Part shown: piece by piece, positions 43,944 through 54,009 of the stretch
Layout: each line of letters begins with the position of its first letter
Numbering within the stretch: the stretch's first letter is position 1
Origin: Bacillota bacterium
GTDB taxonomy: Bacteria > Bacillota > Clostridia > Lachnospirales > Lachnospiraceae
Reading direction: 5' to 3'
NCBI GenBank assembly: GCA_023437365.1
Contig: JAEZGK010000103.1
Location: 124,001-188,000 of the forward strand
Length of the DNA: 64,000 nt
The notes under the pieces: generated by a model
Told to the model about the DNA's origin: nothing
Seen by the model: the letters and a program-made list of their open reading frames with translations, nothing else
The model's database searches: none
Translations under genes and position numbers: made by a program

Positions 43944-45224
43944 TCATATCGCATTTTCGCTGCAGTACCTGATCCTTGCACCAAGTGCAGATAAATCTCT
44001 GCAGATATCCTCATAGCCGCGTTCAATGAAGGTAGCATTCCTTATAATTGTTCTTCCCTCAGCGGCAAGACCCGCTATTACCAGAGCGGCACCACCCCTG
44101 AGATCATACGCTTGGGTTACTGCCCCATGGAGCTTTCCCACACCTGCAATGATTGCTTTATTTGTCTTAGCTTCCAGGCTGATCACGGCACCCATTTTCT
44201 GCAGATCGTTCACATTCTGAAAACGAGATTCGAAGATTTCTTCTAATATGCAGCTTTCTCCGTCCGCCAGACATAAGACGGACATCAGCTGAGACTGCAT
44301 GTCGGTCGGAAAACCCGGATATGGCTGCGTCTTTAATACTTCAATAGGCTCCGGTCTGTGTCTGCTGCTGATTTTAATCGTATTCTCCGTGGTTTCAATA
44401 GTGCATCCACATCTTCTTAAAACCCGGATCGTCGAATCCAGATGACCCGTCGGTGCATTGGTCAACACGATACTACCCCTGGCTGCTGCTAGCGCAGCCA
44501 TATATGTTCCAGCTACAATTCTGTCTGAGGAAAGTGTAAAATCCACATCATGCAGCTCCTTCACACCCTCGATCTCAATAAAAGCTGTGCCCTTTCCGCA
44601 GATACGGGCACCGGCGGCGTTCAGATAATTACAGACCTCGGTAACCTCCGGCTCTCTCGCTGCGTTATAAATTCTGGTCGTACCTTCCGACAATACTGCA
44701 GTCAATATGATGTTCTGAGTCGCCCCAACGCTGGGAAACTCAAGAAATATATCTGTTCCAATAATTTTATCGGCAAAACAATGAATAATCTTATCGTTTT
44801 CTCCGATAAATTGCTGCGTAACATTCATCTTCTTAATTGCCTTCAGGTGGTAATCGATCGGTCGCTTCCCGATGGAGCATCCCCCGGGATATGCGATTGT
44901 AACCTCATGATGCCTTCCGAGTAATGCACCTAAAAAGAGGATGGAGCTGCGCATCTTTGTTACAGAATCCTCAGATACGGAGGTCGACAATGCAGCACTG
45001 CTGTCCACTGTGAGGGTATTTCCGTCCCAGAAAGTGATACAACCAAGCTCCTGTAGTATATTAACCATATGAAATATATCAAGTATTTTGGGACAATTCC
45101 TTAGTACAGTAATGCCTTTATTCAAAATCGCGGCAGCTACGATAGGAAGTGCCGCATTTTTTGACCCTTGTATTCTTAGTTCACCCTTCAATTGCTCAGC
45201 GCCGATGACCTCAATACTCGACAT
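43944..45224 (-). CDS. murA: UDP-N-acetylglucosamine 1-carboxyvinyltransferase MurA
   Basis: First committed step of peptidoglycan precursor synthesis, transferring enolpyruvate to UDP-GlcNAc. The 426-residue protein has the GSKNAALPI substrate segment near residues 20-28 and the catalytic Cys116 (PGGCSIGKRPID), the residue targeted by fosfomycin. GAGGTG precedes the ATG at 45224; the 38-codon longer frame is rejected. It lies between ftsW and ftsQ, the position usually held by murG. Confidence 0.95.
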   Translation of the reverse strand: MSSIEVIGAEQLKGELRIQGSKNAALPIVAAAILNKGITVLRNCPKILDIFHMVNILQELGCITFWDGNTLTVDSSAALSTSVSEDSVTKMRSSILFLGALLGRHHEVTIAYPGGCSIGKRPIDYHLKAIKKMNVTQQFIGENDKIIHCFADKIIGTDIFLEFPSVGATQNIILTAVLSEGTTRIYNAAREPEVTEVCNYLNAAGARICGKGTAFIEIEGVKELHDVDFTLSSDRIVAGTYMAALAAARGSIVLTNAPTGHLDSTIRVLRRCGCTIETTENTIKISSRHRPEPIEVLKTQPYPGFPTDMQSQLMSVLCLADGESCILEEIFESRFQNVNDLQKMGAVISLEAKTNKAIIAGVGKLHGAVTQAYDLRGGAALVIAGLAAEGRTIIRNATFIERGYEDICRDLSALGARIRYCSENAI

Positions 45225-45257
45225 GATACACCTCAGACAATGTAGAAAATATACTAC

Positions 45258-45287
45258 ACTATATGATTCCTGCCTCGTCTCTGTGAA
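45258..45287 (-). promoter_or_regulatory. Candidate promoter of murA
   Basis: TTCACA (45287-45282), 18-bp spacer and TATAGT (45263-45258) on the minus strand, about 35 nt before murA. It may restart transcription after the repeat array that follows ftsW. Confidence 0.45.
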
Positions 45288-45406
45288 TTTCACTACCTGC
45301 TTCCATACAGTAAGAAGAATTTCAAAGTAGATTTCCAAGACGAAAAACTTGAATTCGATTGATTACATCTTAAAATTCTTTCCAGACGTAAAGAAGCTCT
45401 TTCTTA

Positions 45407-45506
45407 CTGAAGTGAAGATTTATTATCTTCAATGAAGTGAAGATGCATTATCTTCACCGAAGTGAAGATGCATTATCTTCACCGAAGTGAAGATGTATTA
45501 TCTTCA
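45407..45506. repeat. Four tandem copies of a 25-bp palindromic repeat ending in the ftsW stop codon
   Basis: Units lie at 45407-45431, 45432-45456, 45457-45481 and 45482-45506, consensus CCGAAGTGAAGATGCATTATC plus TTCA. Each holds an 8-bp inverted repeat (GTGAAGAT/ATCTTCAC). The last unit contains the complement of the ftsW stop codon at 45504-45506. Neighbouring units can also pair across (CTTCAC/GTGAAG), so alternative folds exist. Copies differ by only one to three bases. Confidence 0.88.
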
Positions 45507-46646
45507 CTTTTCTCCCTTGATCTGATTGGAGACACTCAGGACAATTCCCATCTCAAACAAGATTACCATGACGGAGCTGCCTCCGTAGCTGATAAAGGGT
45601 AGCGGAATACCGGTAGACGGAATTGTATTGGTTACAACTGCGATATTGATCAACACCTGTGATGCAATATGAGCAAGTACACCTGTAGCTATCAAGCCAC
45701 CGAACAGATCAGTTGCATTGATGGCAATAATAAAAATTCTCCAGATCAGCAATATGAATAGCAGGATCAGGGCGAAGGCACCAAATAAGCCCAGCTCCTC
45801 ACAGATCACCGAGAAAATCATGTCATTGTGAGATTCTGGGATAAAGCCCAGCTTTTGCATGCTTTCCCCGAGTCCTTTTCCGAAGATTCCTCCGGAAGCG
45901 ATCGCGTATAAGCCCTGAAGGATCTGATATCCCTTCGGCTCTGTCTCAACATTAAGCCAGACCTTGATACGTTCCGAGCGATAGGATACAAAAAAAATGA
46001 AGATAGATCCCAACGCACCGAATAGCAAACCTGATATAATGAAATACAGCTTCTTTCTGGATGCCACAAAGCAGATGGCAACCATGATGATACCGCAGAT
46101 CAGAGCTGTTGAAAAATTTTCGATGATGATAAGGCCCAAAAGAGGTGCGATAAATAAGACCACTCGGAGAAAGCCTCTGAATTTATCCAGCTTCTTTGGA
46201 GCTATATTCACTATGTAGGCAGTAAACAGGATTACTGCAATTTTAGTAAGCTCGGAGGGCTGGAATCGGCCAAGCGGGCCCATATCAATCCATCTTTTCG
46301 AGCCATTAACCTCCGGTCCGATGATCAGTACCAGTGTCTGCAATATAATACACATGAAATAAAGAATGGTAACGGGTTTCACCCTGAGGATGGGAAGCTT
46401 GGCTATATAGAACCGGTAATCTATCTTTGAGACAAAAAGCATGATCAGAATACCGGCACCAGCGAACAGAGCCTGCTTCTCCAGATAAAGAGTCGCATTA
46501 CCGTTAATCCTCTGTGCATTATAAGAGCTGGTGCTGTAAATCATAACCAGTCCAAAACATACCAGAAACAGGATTAGGAACAATAAGCTGTAATCATAGT
46601 AGCTGTGCAATCTTCGTTTGTTTTCTTCTCTTACTGTTCTTGCCAT
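45504..46646 (-). CDS. ftsW: FtsW, septal peptidoglycan polymerase (SEDS family)
   Basis: FtsW polymerises glycan strands at the septum with its partner PBP. The 380-residue protein has ten hydrophobic segments and conserved SEDS motifs (RWIDMGPLGRFQPSE, ESHNDMIFSVICEELG, PLPFISYGGSS). It lies between murD and murA. The last base triplet of the gene is inside a tandem 25-bp repeat. Confidence 0.95.
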   Translation of the reverse strand: MARTVREENKRRLHSYYDYSLLFLILFLVCFGLVMIYSTSSYNAQRINGNATLYLEKQALFAGAGILIMLFVSKIDYRFYIAKLPILRVKPVTILYFMCIILQTLVLIIGPEVNGSKRWIDMGPLGRFQPSELTKIAVILFTAYIVNIAPKKLDKFRGFLRVVLFIAPLLGLIIIENFSTALICGIIMVAICFVASRKKLYFIISGLLFGALGSIFIFFVSYRSERIKVWLNVETEPKGYQILQGLYAIASGGIFGKGLGESMQKLGFIPESHNDMIFSVICEELGLFGAFALILLFILLIWRIFIIAINATDLFGGLIATGVLAHIASQVLINIAVVTNTIPSTGIPLPFISYGGSSVMVILFEMGIVLSVSNQIKGEK

Positions 46647-46740
46647 AGGAACTCTCCCAATCCAAATGTTCTATCTGAAAAATAATATGTGAAAAAGCTT
46701 CTCATATTGCTTTCATTAAATCTAAGCAAAAGAAATACAT

Positions 46741-48105
46741 TTAACTCTGGAGTAGCTCTCTGACATACTCCTTGAACAGCCTGCCTCGCTGCTCATAATT
46801 GTCGAACATGCCCCAGCTGGCGCAAGCAGGTGATAATAATACAGAGTCGCCGGGTACAGCCTTTTCTGCGGATACCTTTACAGCTTCCTTTAAGTCCTCG
46901 ACCAGTATGATATCCTGAAAACCATGACGCTTCGCGGTCTCAGCAATCTGCTCCCTGGTCTGGCCCAGCAGAATAAGATATTTGACTTTAGCTCCAAAGG
47001 CTTCAATCCAATCGTCAAAGGGTACTTTTTTATCATAACCGCCACCAATGACAAGGGTTGGTGTCCTCATGGCCTCTATCGCTTTGATGGAGGCATCGGG
47101 ATTCGTACCCTTGGAATCGTTATAATATGTGACACCCTTAATCGTCTCCACAAATTCGATTCGGTGCTCCACTGCATGGAAGTTCACCAGTGCAGTATGA
47201 AGCTTCTCCATGGGAACCCCTATGGAAAGAGCCATCCCGGCAGCTGCCATGACATTCTCATAATTATGCTTTCCAAAAATCTTTAACTCATTGATATTGC
47301 AGACCAACTCGCGCTTCCCACCCGTGCTGTACCAGATCTCCTCTTCCTCCAGATACAAGCCGTCCGAAAGCCTTGTGCTGCTGCTGTAAAATAGAACTCT
47401 GGTCTTTAAGCGCTTTCCCATCTCACGGAGGATTTCGTCTTCATAATTTAAGACACAGACCTCATTTTCTGTCTGATTTTTTGCTACATTCTCTTTTGCT
47501 GCAATATAGTTCTCCATTGTATGATGGCGGTTTAAATGATCCGGTGTGATGTTCAGTATCGCACTGACATTTGGCTTGAATTCATGGATTGTCTCAAGCT
47601 GAAAGCTACTGAGCTCAATGACAGAAACTGCTTTTTCGGTAGTTTCCATCGCCACCTCTGTATAGGGATTGCCGATATTACCTACGACATAAACCTCCTC
47701 GAAAAAGGTATTCATAATCTCACCAACTAAGGTTGTGGTAGTTGTCTTTCCGTTGGTTCCGGTAATGCCTATAATCTTCCCCTTCGCAATCCGATATGCC
47801 AGCTCGATTTCACCCCAGACCGGTATCCCCTGCTCTGTGATGCGCATAACCTCCGGATGGTCCAGTGCTACTCCGGGGCTGATGACCATCAGGTCAATCG
47901 TTTCTATGACATTCTGATGCAATTCTCCGGTGATCAGAGTGAAGTTATGCTCAATATCAAGTTTATCCTGAAAGTCCGTTTTAGTCAGATTTGGGTTGGA
48001 ATCATACAGGAGGATATCCGCTTCCTGCTTTTGTAATAATCTTACGGCCGAGACACCGCTCTTCCCTGCTCCGAATACTAATATTTTTTTATCCTTCAGC
48101 TGCAT
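46741..48105 (-). CDS. murD: UDP-N-acetylmuramoylalanine-D-glutamate ligase MurD
   Basis: Adds D-glutamate to UDP-MurNAc-L-alanine. The 454-residue protein has an N-terminal Rossmann-like domain (FGAGKSGVSA), the ATP-binding loop GTNGKT (116-121), and the Mur-ligase C-terminal domain (NDSKGTNPDA, LSPACASWGMFDNYEQRG). AAAAGGAG precedes the ATG. It lies between mraY and ftsW. Confidence 0.97.
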   Translation of the reverse strand: MQLKDKKILVFGAGKSGVSAVRLLQKQEADILLYDSNPNLTKTDFQDKLDIEHNFTLITGELHQNVIETIDLMVISPGVALDHPEVMRITEQGIPVWGEIELAYRIAKGKIIGITGTNGKTTTTTLVGEIMNTFFEEVYVVGNIGNPYTEVAMETTEKAVSVIELSSFQLETIHEFKPNVSAILNITPDHLNRHHTMENYIAAKENVAKNQTENEVCVLNYEDEILREMGKRLKTRVLFYSSSTRLSDGLYLEEEEIWYSTGGKRELVCNINELKIFGKHNYENVMAAAGMALSIGVPMEKLHTALVNFHAVEHRIEFVETIKGVTYYNDSKGTNPDASIKAIEAMRTPTLVIGGGYDKKVPFDDWIEAFGAKVKYLILLGQTREQIAETAKRHGFQDIILVEDLKEAVKVSAEKAVPGDSVLLSPACASWGMFDNYEQRGRLFKEYVRELLQS

Positions 48106-48168
48106 AGTTGCTCCTTTTGCCGCATCATCGGCACCCTTTTATTACCAAGCTCAGTTTTCTTCGTTACG

Positions 48169-49137
48169 TTACTTCATTCCCATTAAAGCCACCAAACACA
48201 GGATTGCCGTTATGATAGAAAATACTGCTACCACTCTGGTCTCTGACCAGCCCATCAATTCAAAATGATGATGGATCGGTGCCATCTTGAAGATGCGTTT
48301 TCCGCCGGTCAGCTTAAAATAACTTACCTGAAGCATAACCGAGATAATTTCCACAAAATATACGACTGCAATCAGCAGGAGGAACAAAGGCAGCTGGAGC
48401 ATGAACGCGGTTGCAGCCACAAAGCCTCCCAGTGCTAGAGATCCCGTGTCTCCCATGAAAACCTTAGCCGGGTATACATTATAGAGCAGGAATGCCATCA
48501 AGCTTCCCGCAACCGCTCCGGTAATCGGAGAAACATTGCTCTGTACTCCGATCGATACCACAGTGAAGAAAGTGGCAATCAGTACCGTAACGCTTGATTC
48601 CAGACCATCCAGACCGTCAGTAAAATTAGAACCGTTCACTGTGCCAAGAACAACAATGAAAAAGAACGGTACGAACAGATAATTCAAATCAGCATACTTC
48701 CCGCCGGAAAAGGGAATCAGCATGTTGGTACCTGCATCGGTAAAATTGATCAGATAATAGCCAAGGATTGCGGTAACAAGGATCTGTCCCAGGAGCTTTT
48801 GCCACGCCCGAAGACCCATGGAGCGCTTCATAACTACCTTGATATAATCATCCATAAAGCCTATGATGCCAAAGCCGATGGTGGCAAACAGGACAGGAAG
48901 AATATCTTTATTTCCTTTGACAAAAAACAGAGAGGTAATTGCGATGCTAAGTACAATTACTATGCCTCCCATTGTCGGTGTACCTGACTTTTTCTGATGT
49001 GAAGCAGGTCCCTCCTCCCTGATGTACTGTCCGAATTTCAGTTTCTTTAGAAAAGGTATTAAGAGCGGACAAAGAATTACGCAGACACCAAAGGATATGA
49101 TGACAGGTAATATTACTTTAATCTCAGAAAAATTCAT
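48169..49137 (-). CDS. mraY: Phospho-N-acetylmuramoyl-pentapeptide transferase MraY
   Basis: Makes lipid I by transferring phospho-MurNAc-pentapeptide to undecaprenyl phosphate. The 322-residue protein has ten membrane segments and the conserved cytoplasmic motifs GTPTMGG, FMDDYIK, NFTDGLDGL, FMGDTGSLALGG and MAPIHHHFE. GGAGG lies 5 nt before the ATG at 49137, so the four-codon longer frame is rejected. In most relatives murE and murF lie just upstream; here spoVD does. Confidence 0.97.
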   Translation of the reverse strand: MNFSEIKVILPVIISFGVCVILCPLLIPFLKKLKFGQYIREEGPASHQKKSGTPTMGGIVIVLSIAITSLFFVKGNKDILPVLFATIGFGIIGFMDDYIKVVMKRSMGLRAWQKLLGQILVTAILGYYLINFTDAGTNMLIPFSGGKYADLNYLFVPFFFIVVLGTVNGSNFTDGLDGLESSVTVLIATFFTVVSIGVQSNVSPITGAVAGSLMAFLLYNVYPAKVFMGDTGSLALGGFVAATAFMLQLPLFLLLIAVVYFVEIISVMLQVSYFKLTGGKRIFKMAPIHHHFELMGWSETRVVAVFSIITAILCLVALMGMK

Positions 49138-49321
49138 AGTATCCTCCATTCCTTGTCAGGGACTTGCTTCGCAGATCTCCCCGACTGCCAGTTATTGGCA
49201 ACATTCCTATGTATATCTATATTTCATGAAAACCCTTGACATTGCCTTAGCCATTATACTTTATTACAATGAAAAAGACAATATTCTTGAAGGTCCTATT
49301 TTCGAAACTAGGAGTAATTGC

Positions 49322-51271
49322 TTAACGAAAATATAGGATATAATCGCTGCCTTTCTCTACCGTCTCTCCGGGCAGAGGAAACTGTTCCCTGACAATATCT
49401 CCCTCACCGATAGGGTACAGCTCGCCAAACTCATATATTTTTGCCAGCTCCTTGGCATCCTTTCTTGTCTTCCCGACAAAGTCCGGCATTGCAAAGGTAC
49501 CGATATCAAACTTTTTGATTTCTTCCTCAGAATAGCTCTCCTCCACTCCGAGATAAGGAAGAATATTATTGAACAGATCGGCTATCACCGGTGCTGCAAT
49601 GGTTCCTCCATAATAAATGCCGACCGGATCTTCGATCAATACGATTGCGATGACCTTCGGATCATTGGCAGGGGCAAAGCCGACAAAAGAGGAAATATAT
49701 TGATTACTGCTTCTTGGCAGCTTCTCAGAGGTTGCTGTCTTTCCCCCCACACGAAAGCCCGGCAGGTAGGCACGTCTTCCGGTTCCATCCGCTACTACTC
49801 CTTCCAAAAGCTCCTTCATGGTCTCCGAGGTTTCCTTTGACACTGCTCCATCTGTGGTCGGAAACTCCAGTTCTCTGATTCTGGCTCCGTCAGAGCTTCT
49901 GATCTGAACACCGAAATGAGGAGTGACAAGCTTCCCCCCATTGACCACTGCACTGGCGGCAACCAGCATCTGCAGGGGTGTGATCTGAAAGGATTGGCCG
50001 AAGGACATGGTAGCAAGCTCGACAGCCTTAATATTCTCTTTTTTATGCATGATGGAATTGGCTTCTCCCGGAAGATCAACACCTGTTTTATGAAATAGCC
50101 CCAGCCGGTCATAATATTGATACATTTTATCCACTCCGACCCTGGCTCCGATCTCCATAAAAACAGGATTACAGGAGTTTTTAATTCCTTGAACAAAATC
50201 CTGGCTGCCATGCCCTCCTGCCTTATGGCATCGGATTATTCTATCTTCAACCTTTTTATAACCGGGGCAGTAGAAGGTATCTGATAGCTTTACTACCTTC
50301 TCCTCCAAAGCCGCTGTTGCCGTTACTATCTTAAAGGCGGAACCGGGCTCATAGGTGTCGCTGATGCAGGCATTTCGCCACATTCCGTTTAATAGCTCGT
50401 TCTTTTTCTCCTCTGTCAGCGTCTGACCTTGCTGTTTTGCTGCAATCGGTTCAATCAAGGTATAGGGATCGTTCAGATTGAATTCCGGAACATTCACCAT
50501 AGCATAAAGCTCACCGTTCTGAGGGTTCATGACAATCAGCTTAACATTGGAGGCCTGCTTGGACTTCATGACTTTTTTAGCAGCCTGCTCGGCATATTGC
50601 TGAATATTCATATCCAGACTGAGGTATAAATCATTTCCGGGGATGGGTTCTATCCGATCCTCGGCTGCGTTTTTAATCTCCACCCCGTAAGCGGTGGTAA
50701 GTGTTAATATTGTTCCGTCTATTCCTTTTAAGTAATTGTCATATTTCACTTCCAGGCCAATGATACCCTGATTATCGCTTCCGGTAAAACCGATTACCTT
50801 GGAAGCGAGGAAATCATAAGGATAATATCGCTTATAATCCTCATCTACCATAACACCGTCCAGGTCATACTCTCTGATTTTATCTGCAATCGACTTCTCG
50901 ACGTTGGACTTGATTTTCTCTATGGAGGACACCTTTTCAACCCGTTTCCTGACCTTGGCTTCACTGAGTCCCAGCAGTTCGGAAAGAAGCTTAATTACCC
51001 TCTCCGGCTCCTTGATCTGGGCATGGATTACGGATATGGTACATACGGGTTTATTTGTAGCAATCAGCTTTCCGGTTGCATCATAGATACAGCCACGTTC
51101 CGCCTTAATTACTCTCTCTCGCTCATGGAGCTCCTGCGCCCTGGCTGCATATTCCTCCGATTGAAAGATCATCAGATATCCCAGTCTCGCAGCCAATGCA
51201 AGTGTAACCATCAGAATAGTGCAGGTTACAATCAGTACATTTCGCTTATTATAGGTTCTGTTTCTTGCCAT
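49322..51271 (-). CDS. spoVD: SpoVD-type penicillin-binding protein with PASTA domain
   Basis: Class B transpeptidase needed for spore cortex in relatives. The 649-residue protein has one N-terminal membrane helix, a dimerisation domain, the transpeptidase domain with SxxK (EPGSAFKIV, near residue 320), the SCN motif and KTA triad, and one C-terminal PASTA domain (MPDFVGKTRKDA). Tandem with ftsI, the usual paired arrangement. It could also serve division if the neighbouring PBP is lost; assignment rests on PASTA and order. Confidence 0.9.
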   Translation of the reverse strand: MARNRTYNKRNVLIVTCTILMVTLALAARLGYLMIFQSEEYAARAQELHERERVIKAERGCIYDATGKLIATNKPVCTISVIHAQIKEPERVIKLLSELLGLSEAKVRKRVEKVSSIEKIKSNVEKSIADKIREYDLDGVMVDEDYKRYYPYDFLASKVIGFTGSDNQGIIGLEVKYDNYLKGIDGTILTLTTAYGVEIKNAAEDRIEPIPGNDLYLSLDMNIQQYAEQAAKKVMKSKQASNVKLIVMNPQNGELYAMVNVPEFNLNDPYTLIEPIAAKQQGQTLTEEKKNELLNGMWRNACISDTYEPGSAFKIVTATAALEEKVVKLSDTFYCPGYKKVEDRIIRCHKAGGHGSQDFVQGIKNSCNPVFMEIGARVGVDKMYQYYDRLGLFHKTGVDLPGEANSIMHKKENIKAVELATMSFGQSFQITPLQMLVAASAVVNGGKLVTPHFGVQIRSSDGARIRELEFPTTDGAVSKETSETMKELLEGVVADGTGRRAYLPGFRVGGKTATSEKLPRSSNQYISSFVGFAPANDPKVIAIVLIEDPVGIYYGGTIAAPVIADLFNNILPYLGVEESYSEEEIKKFDIGTFAMPDFVGKTRKDAKELAKIYEFGELYPIGEGDIVREQFPLPGETVEKGSDYILYFR

Positions 51272-51325
51272 ACAACCATAACCTTGTTTCTCTTATCGTT
51301 TCATTTTATTACAAACAAGGCTGCT

Positions 51326-53377
51326 TTATTCTATTGCATCTGCATTAAACTCATTTTCATCCTCTGTGGGTACAGCGTTGCTGCTGTCGGAATCCGTCTG
51401 CTGCTCTGTACCGGTAGTCTCCTGTTCGGTATCTAAGACATCTTCCTCCGTATTGCTATTCTGGGGCAGCGCAGAATCTTCATTTGCTCCGGCTTCATCC
51501 GCCTGATCGGCAGAGCTGTTACCTGTATTGATTGCTGAACCGGTGACGATTTCTGTCGATTCAGTCGGCAGGAGGTAATCGATCTCCCCCTCAGGATAGA
51601 TACCAAGAGCGGGAAGAAGTTCTGACATAATCCTTCCTGCAAATTTGGTGGCGATGGAGCTGTCTGCCTGTTTCTCCACATTCTGCGGCTCATCGATCAT
51701 TACATACACAACAATCTCGGGATTGATTGCAGGAACCTGTCCCAGGAAGGATACCAGATAGGTCTTCGCTTCGCGTGGATACTTCTGAGCCGTACCAGTC
51801 TTTCCGCCGATTGCATAGCCTTCTACCTTTGCTCCTCCGGCGGTGCCGACTTCCACTGTCTGATACATATATTTCTGTATGAATTCAGAGGTCTTCTCCG
51901 ATACGGTACGTTTTACAAGAAGGCCCTTATTTTCTTTTACTACTGCGCCATTCGCATTAAGAATCTTTTTTACGATATGCGGCTGATAATAGCTTCCACC
52001 ATTGACCAGAGAAGAATAAGCTGATGCCATCTGTATCATCGTGGCATTAAAGGTCTGACCAAAGCTGCTGGTAGCCAAATCCGCCGGACCAATTTTATCC
52101 TCTGCAATTACAATACCGGCTTCTTCTCCCGGCAGGTCAACACCTGTCTTTTTACCGAAGCTAAAGCTGGACTGATACTTATGGAAGATGCTCCTTCCTT
52201 CCTTATCCGCGATCTGCATCAGGGCGTCATTACAGGAAAACATCAGGGCTTGCCCAAGAGTCAGTTCACCGTGCCCGGTTCGCTTGCTGCAATGGATTTT
52301 CTCTCCTGCTATTTCCTGAAAACCGTCACAGTAAAACGTATCCTCTTCTTTTACAATATTCTCATCCAGACCTGCGGCAATCGTGATTGGTTTGAAGGTA
52401 GATCCTGGTTCATAGCCGCTGCTGATGGCATCATTCTTCCATAAATTATTCAGGGCATCCATCTTCTGCTCTTCCGACATTGCAGAAATCTCTGCCTCTG
52501 TATACAGGCCGGAAAGATCTCTGGGATTATTTAAATCGTATTCCTGATTGGAGGCCATGGCTAGAATTTCACCGTTGTTCGGATTCATAACCAGAACGCC
52601 AATGTTCTTGCTCCCGAACTCCGTGTTGAAAGCAATGATATGCTTCTGGATGATCCGTTGTGCATTGCTGTCGATTGTACTAACGATGGAATTGCCATTC
52701 ACAGCCTTTTTCACGATACGCTCCAGAGCAAGGCTGGAATCAAAATATCCGTATTCTCTTCCGTTGGTACCATTCAGTTCATCGTTATAGTATTCTTCAA
52801 TTCCGAAATAGCCGGTATTATCGGTGGAAGTAAAGCCCAGTACATCGCAGGCAAGCTTCTGGTAGGGATAGGTTCTTACGTATTCTTCTTCAAACCAGAT
52901 ACCGGTAATATCTTCACTTTCCTGCATTACTTTCTTAAAGCTCTCTACTGCATCATACTTCAGATTTTTCAGAACGATCACATACTGTTTATCAGCTTTC
53001 TTTTGTAGAATATCCTGAAGCTCCTCCGTTGTAATATCAAAATCCTTATGTATGGCTGTTATGGTAGGTTCCACACTTTCCGTATTTAGTAACAGCTGCT
53101 TCGGATCAAGAACCAGCTTATACTGTAACACACTGCTGGCCAACACAGTACCATTCCTATCCGTAATGTCCCCCCGCCTGTAGGGCAGAACAGAACTGAC
53201 ATAGGTCTCTCTGGATAATACCTGTTTTGCATAGGCCTCTCCCTTGGTCTGCATGATGTATACCAACCTGCCCATCAGCCCAACCATACATAAGGTAACA
53301 ATACAAAATACAAGCAATAGGTTTGCTTGCATTTTAGAAGTGAATTTTTTGATTGATTTTTCCGGTGACTTTTCCAT
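51326..53377 (-). CDS. ftsI: FtsI/PBP2B-type division penicillin-binding protein with acidic tail
   Basis: Septal transpeptidase. The 683-residue protein has one membrane helix (about 20-40), a dimerisation domain and the transpeptidase domain with SxxK (GYEPGSTFKPITIA), SCN (MFSCNDALMQ) and KTGTAQ. The last 85 residues are a Ser/Thr/Asn/Glu/Asp-rich tail without a fold, in place of PASTA domains. GAGGG lies 8 nt before the ATG at 53377; the longer frame starts at GTG. Confidence 0.92.
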   Translation of the reverse strand: MEKSPEKSIKKFTSKMQANLLLVFCIVTLCMVGLMGRLVYIMQTKGEAYAKQVLSRETYVSSVLPYRRGDITDRNGTVLASSVLQYKLVLDPKQLLLNTESVEPTITAIHKDFDITTEELQDILQKKADKQYVIVLKNLKYDAVESFKKVMQESEDITGIWFEEEYVRTYPYQKLACDVLGFTSTDNTGYFGIEEYYNDELNGTNGREYGYFDSSLALERIVKKAVNGNSIVSTIDSNAQRIIQKHIIAFNTEFGSKNIGVLVMNPNNGEILAMASNQEYDLNNPRDLSGLYTEAEISAMSEEQKMDALNNLWKNDAISSGYEPGSTFKPITIAAGLDENIVKEEDTFYCDGFQEIAGEKIHCSKRTGHGELTLGQALMFSCNDALMQIADKEGRSIFHKYQSSFSFGKKTGVDLPGEEAGIVIAEDKIGPADLATSSFGQTFNATMIQMASAYSSLVNGGSYYQPHIVKKILNANGAVVKENKGLLVKRTVSEKTSEFIQKYMYQTVEVGTAGGAKVEGYAIGGKTGTAQKYPREAKTYLVSFLGQVPAINPEIVVYVMIDEPQNVEKQADSSIATKFAGRIMSELLPALGIYPEGEIDYLLPTESTEIVTGSAINTGNSSADQADEAGANEDSALPQNSNTEEDVLDTEQETTGTEQQTDSDSSNAVPTEDENEFNADAIE

Positions 53378-53406
53378 TGTACTTTCCCTCACTGGTCATA
53401 GCTCAT

Positions 53407-53886
53407 TTATTCAGGGATATCCTCGTATTGTCTCACATAATCCGCTGAACCGCTTTGGTAAGTAATTACTTCATTCTTGTTGGGATATACCATACCGAGC
53501 TCTTCCACTGCTACCCGGTAAATTTCATCCATGTCTACTGCCGTATTGATTGCTTCATAGGTGGCATCATTCTCTTTGGTTAAGGTGGTGATCTTTTTTT
53601 CCAGAGACACAATCTGTTTATTCATTACGGTTACCTGGTTCTGAACCATCAGAAAATCCACACAGACATAAACAGTTGCAATGATAGCAACCGTAAGTAC
53701 GACCAGGGATGTAAAGCTAATACCTGATAAGGTCTTCTGATGGCCGTGCTGCCTTGGTCTTCTCTGGGGTATCTCGTACTGTTCCTCTTCTCTTTGAGGA
53801 GCAACTCTCAGTTTACGGACCGTATTGCCATCCACATAGCTTGTCCTCGTATCGTCGTATTGATATCGTCTCTTATAAGCCTCCAT
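53407..53886 (-). CDS. ftsL: FtsL/DivIC-like cell-division protein
   Basis: Small bitopic divisome protein. The 159-residue product has a basic, Arg/Gln-rich cytoplasmic part, one membrane helix at about residues 57-77 and a short extracytoplasmic coiled coil (QNQVTVMNKQIVSLEKKITTL). GAGGG lies 8 nt before the ATG at 53886. Sequence is poorly conserved; the call rests on topology and position between rsmH and ftsI. Confidence 0.82.
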   Translation of the reverse strand: MEAYKRRYQYDDTRTSYVDGNTVRKLRVAPQREEEQYEIPQRRPRQHGHQKTLSGISFTSLVVLTVAIIATVYVCVDFLMVQNQVTVMNKQIVSLEKKITTLTKENDATYEAINTAVDMDEIYRVAVEELGMVYPNKNEVITYQSGSADYVRQYEDIPE

Positions 53887-54009
53887 GCAAGAAACCCTCT
53901 TTCCAAGCTGTTCTATACTATCTTGTAGGACCGGCAAAGTTAAGGTAATTCCATAACCAGTTTCCTCACTATATTGCCAATTGCCCCAATTCTCTCAATT
54001 ACCGATATT

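Noticed and set aside
43163..44038. Longer ftsQ start at 44038
   Set aside because: It would overlap murA by about 95 nt; AGGAG precedes the ATG at 43918.
45407..45506. CRISPR or terminator for ftsW
   Set aside because: Units abut each other with no spacers, and no T-run follows; better described as a tandem palindromic repeat.
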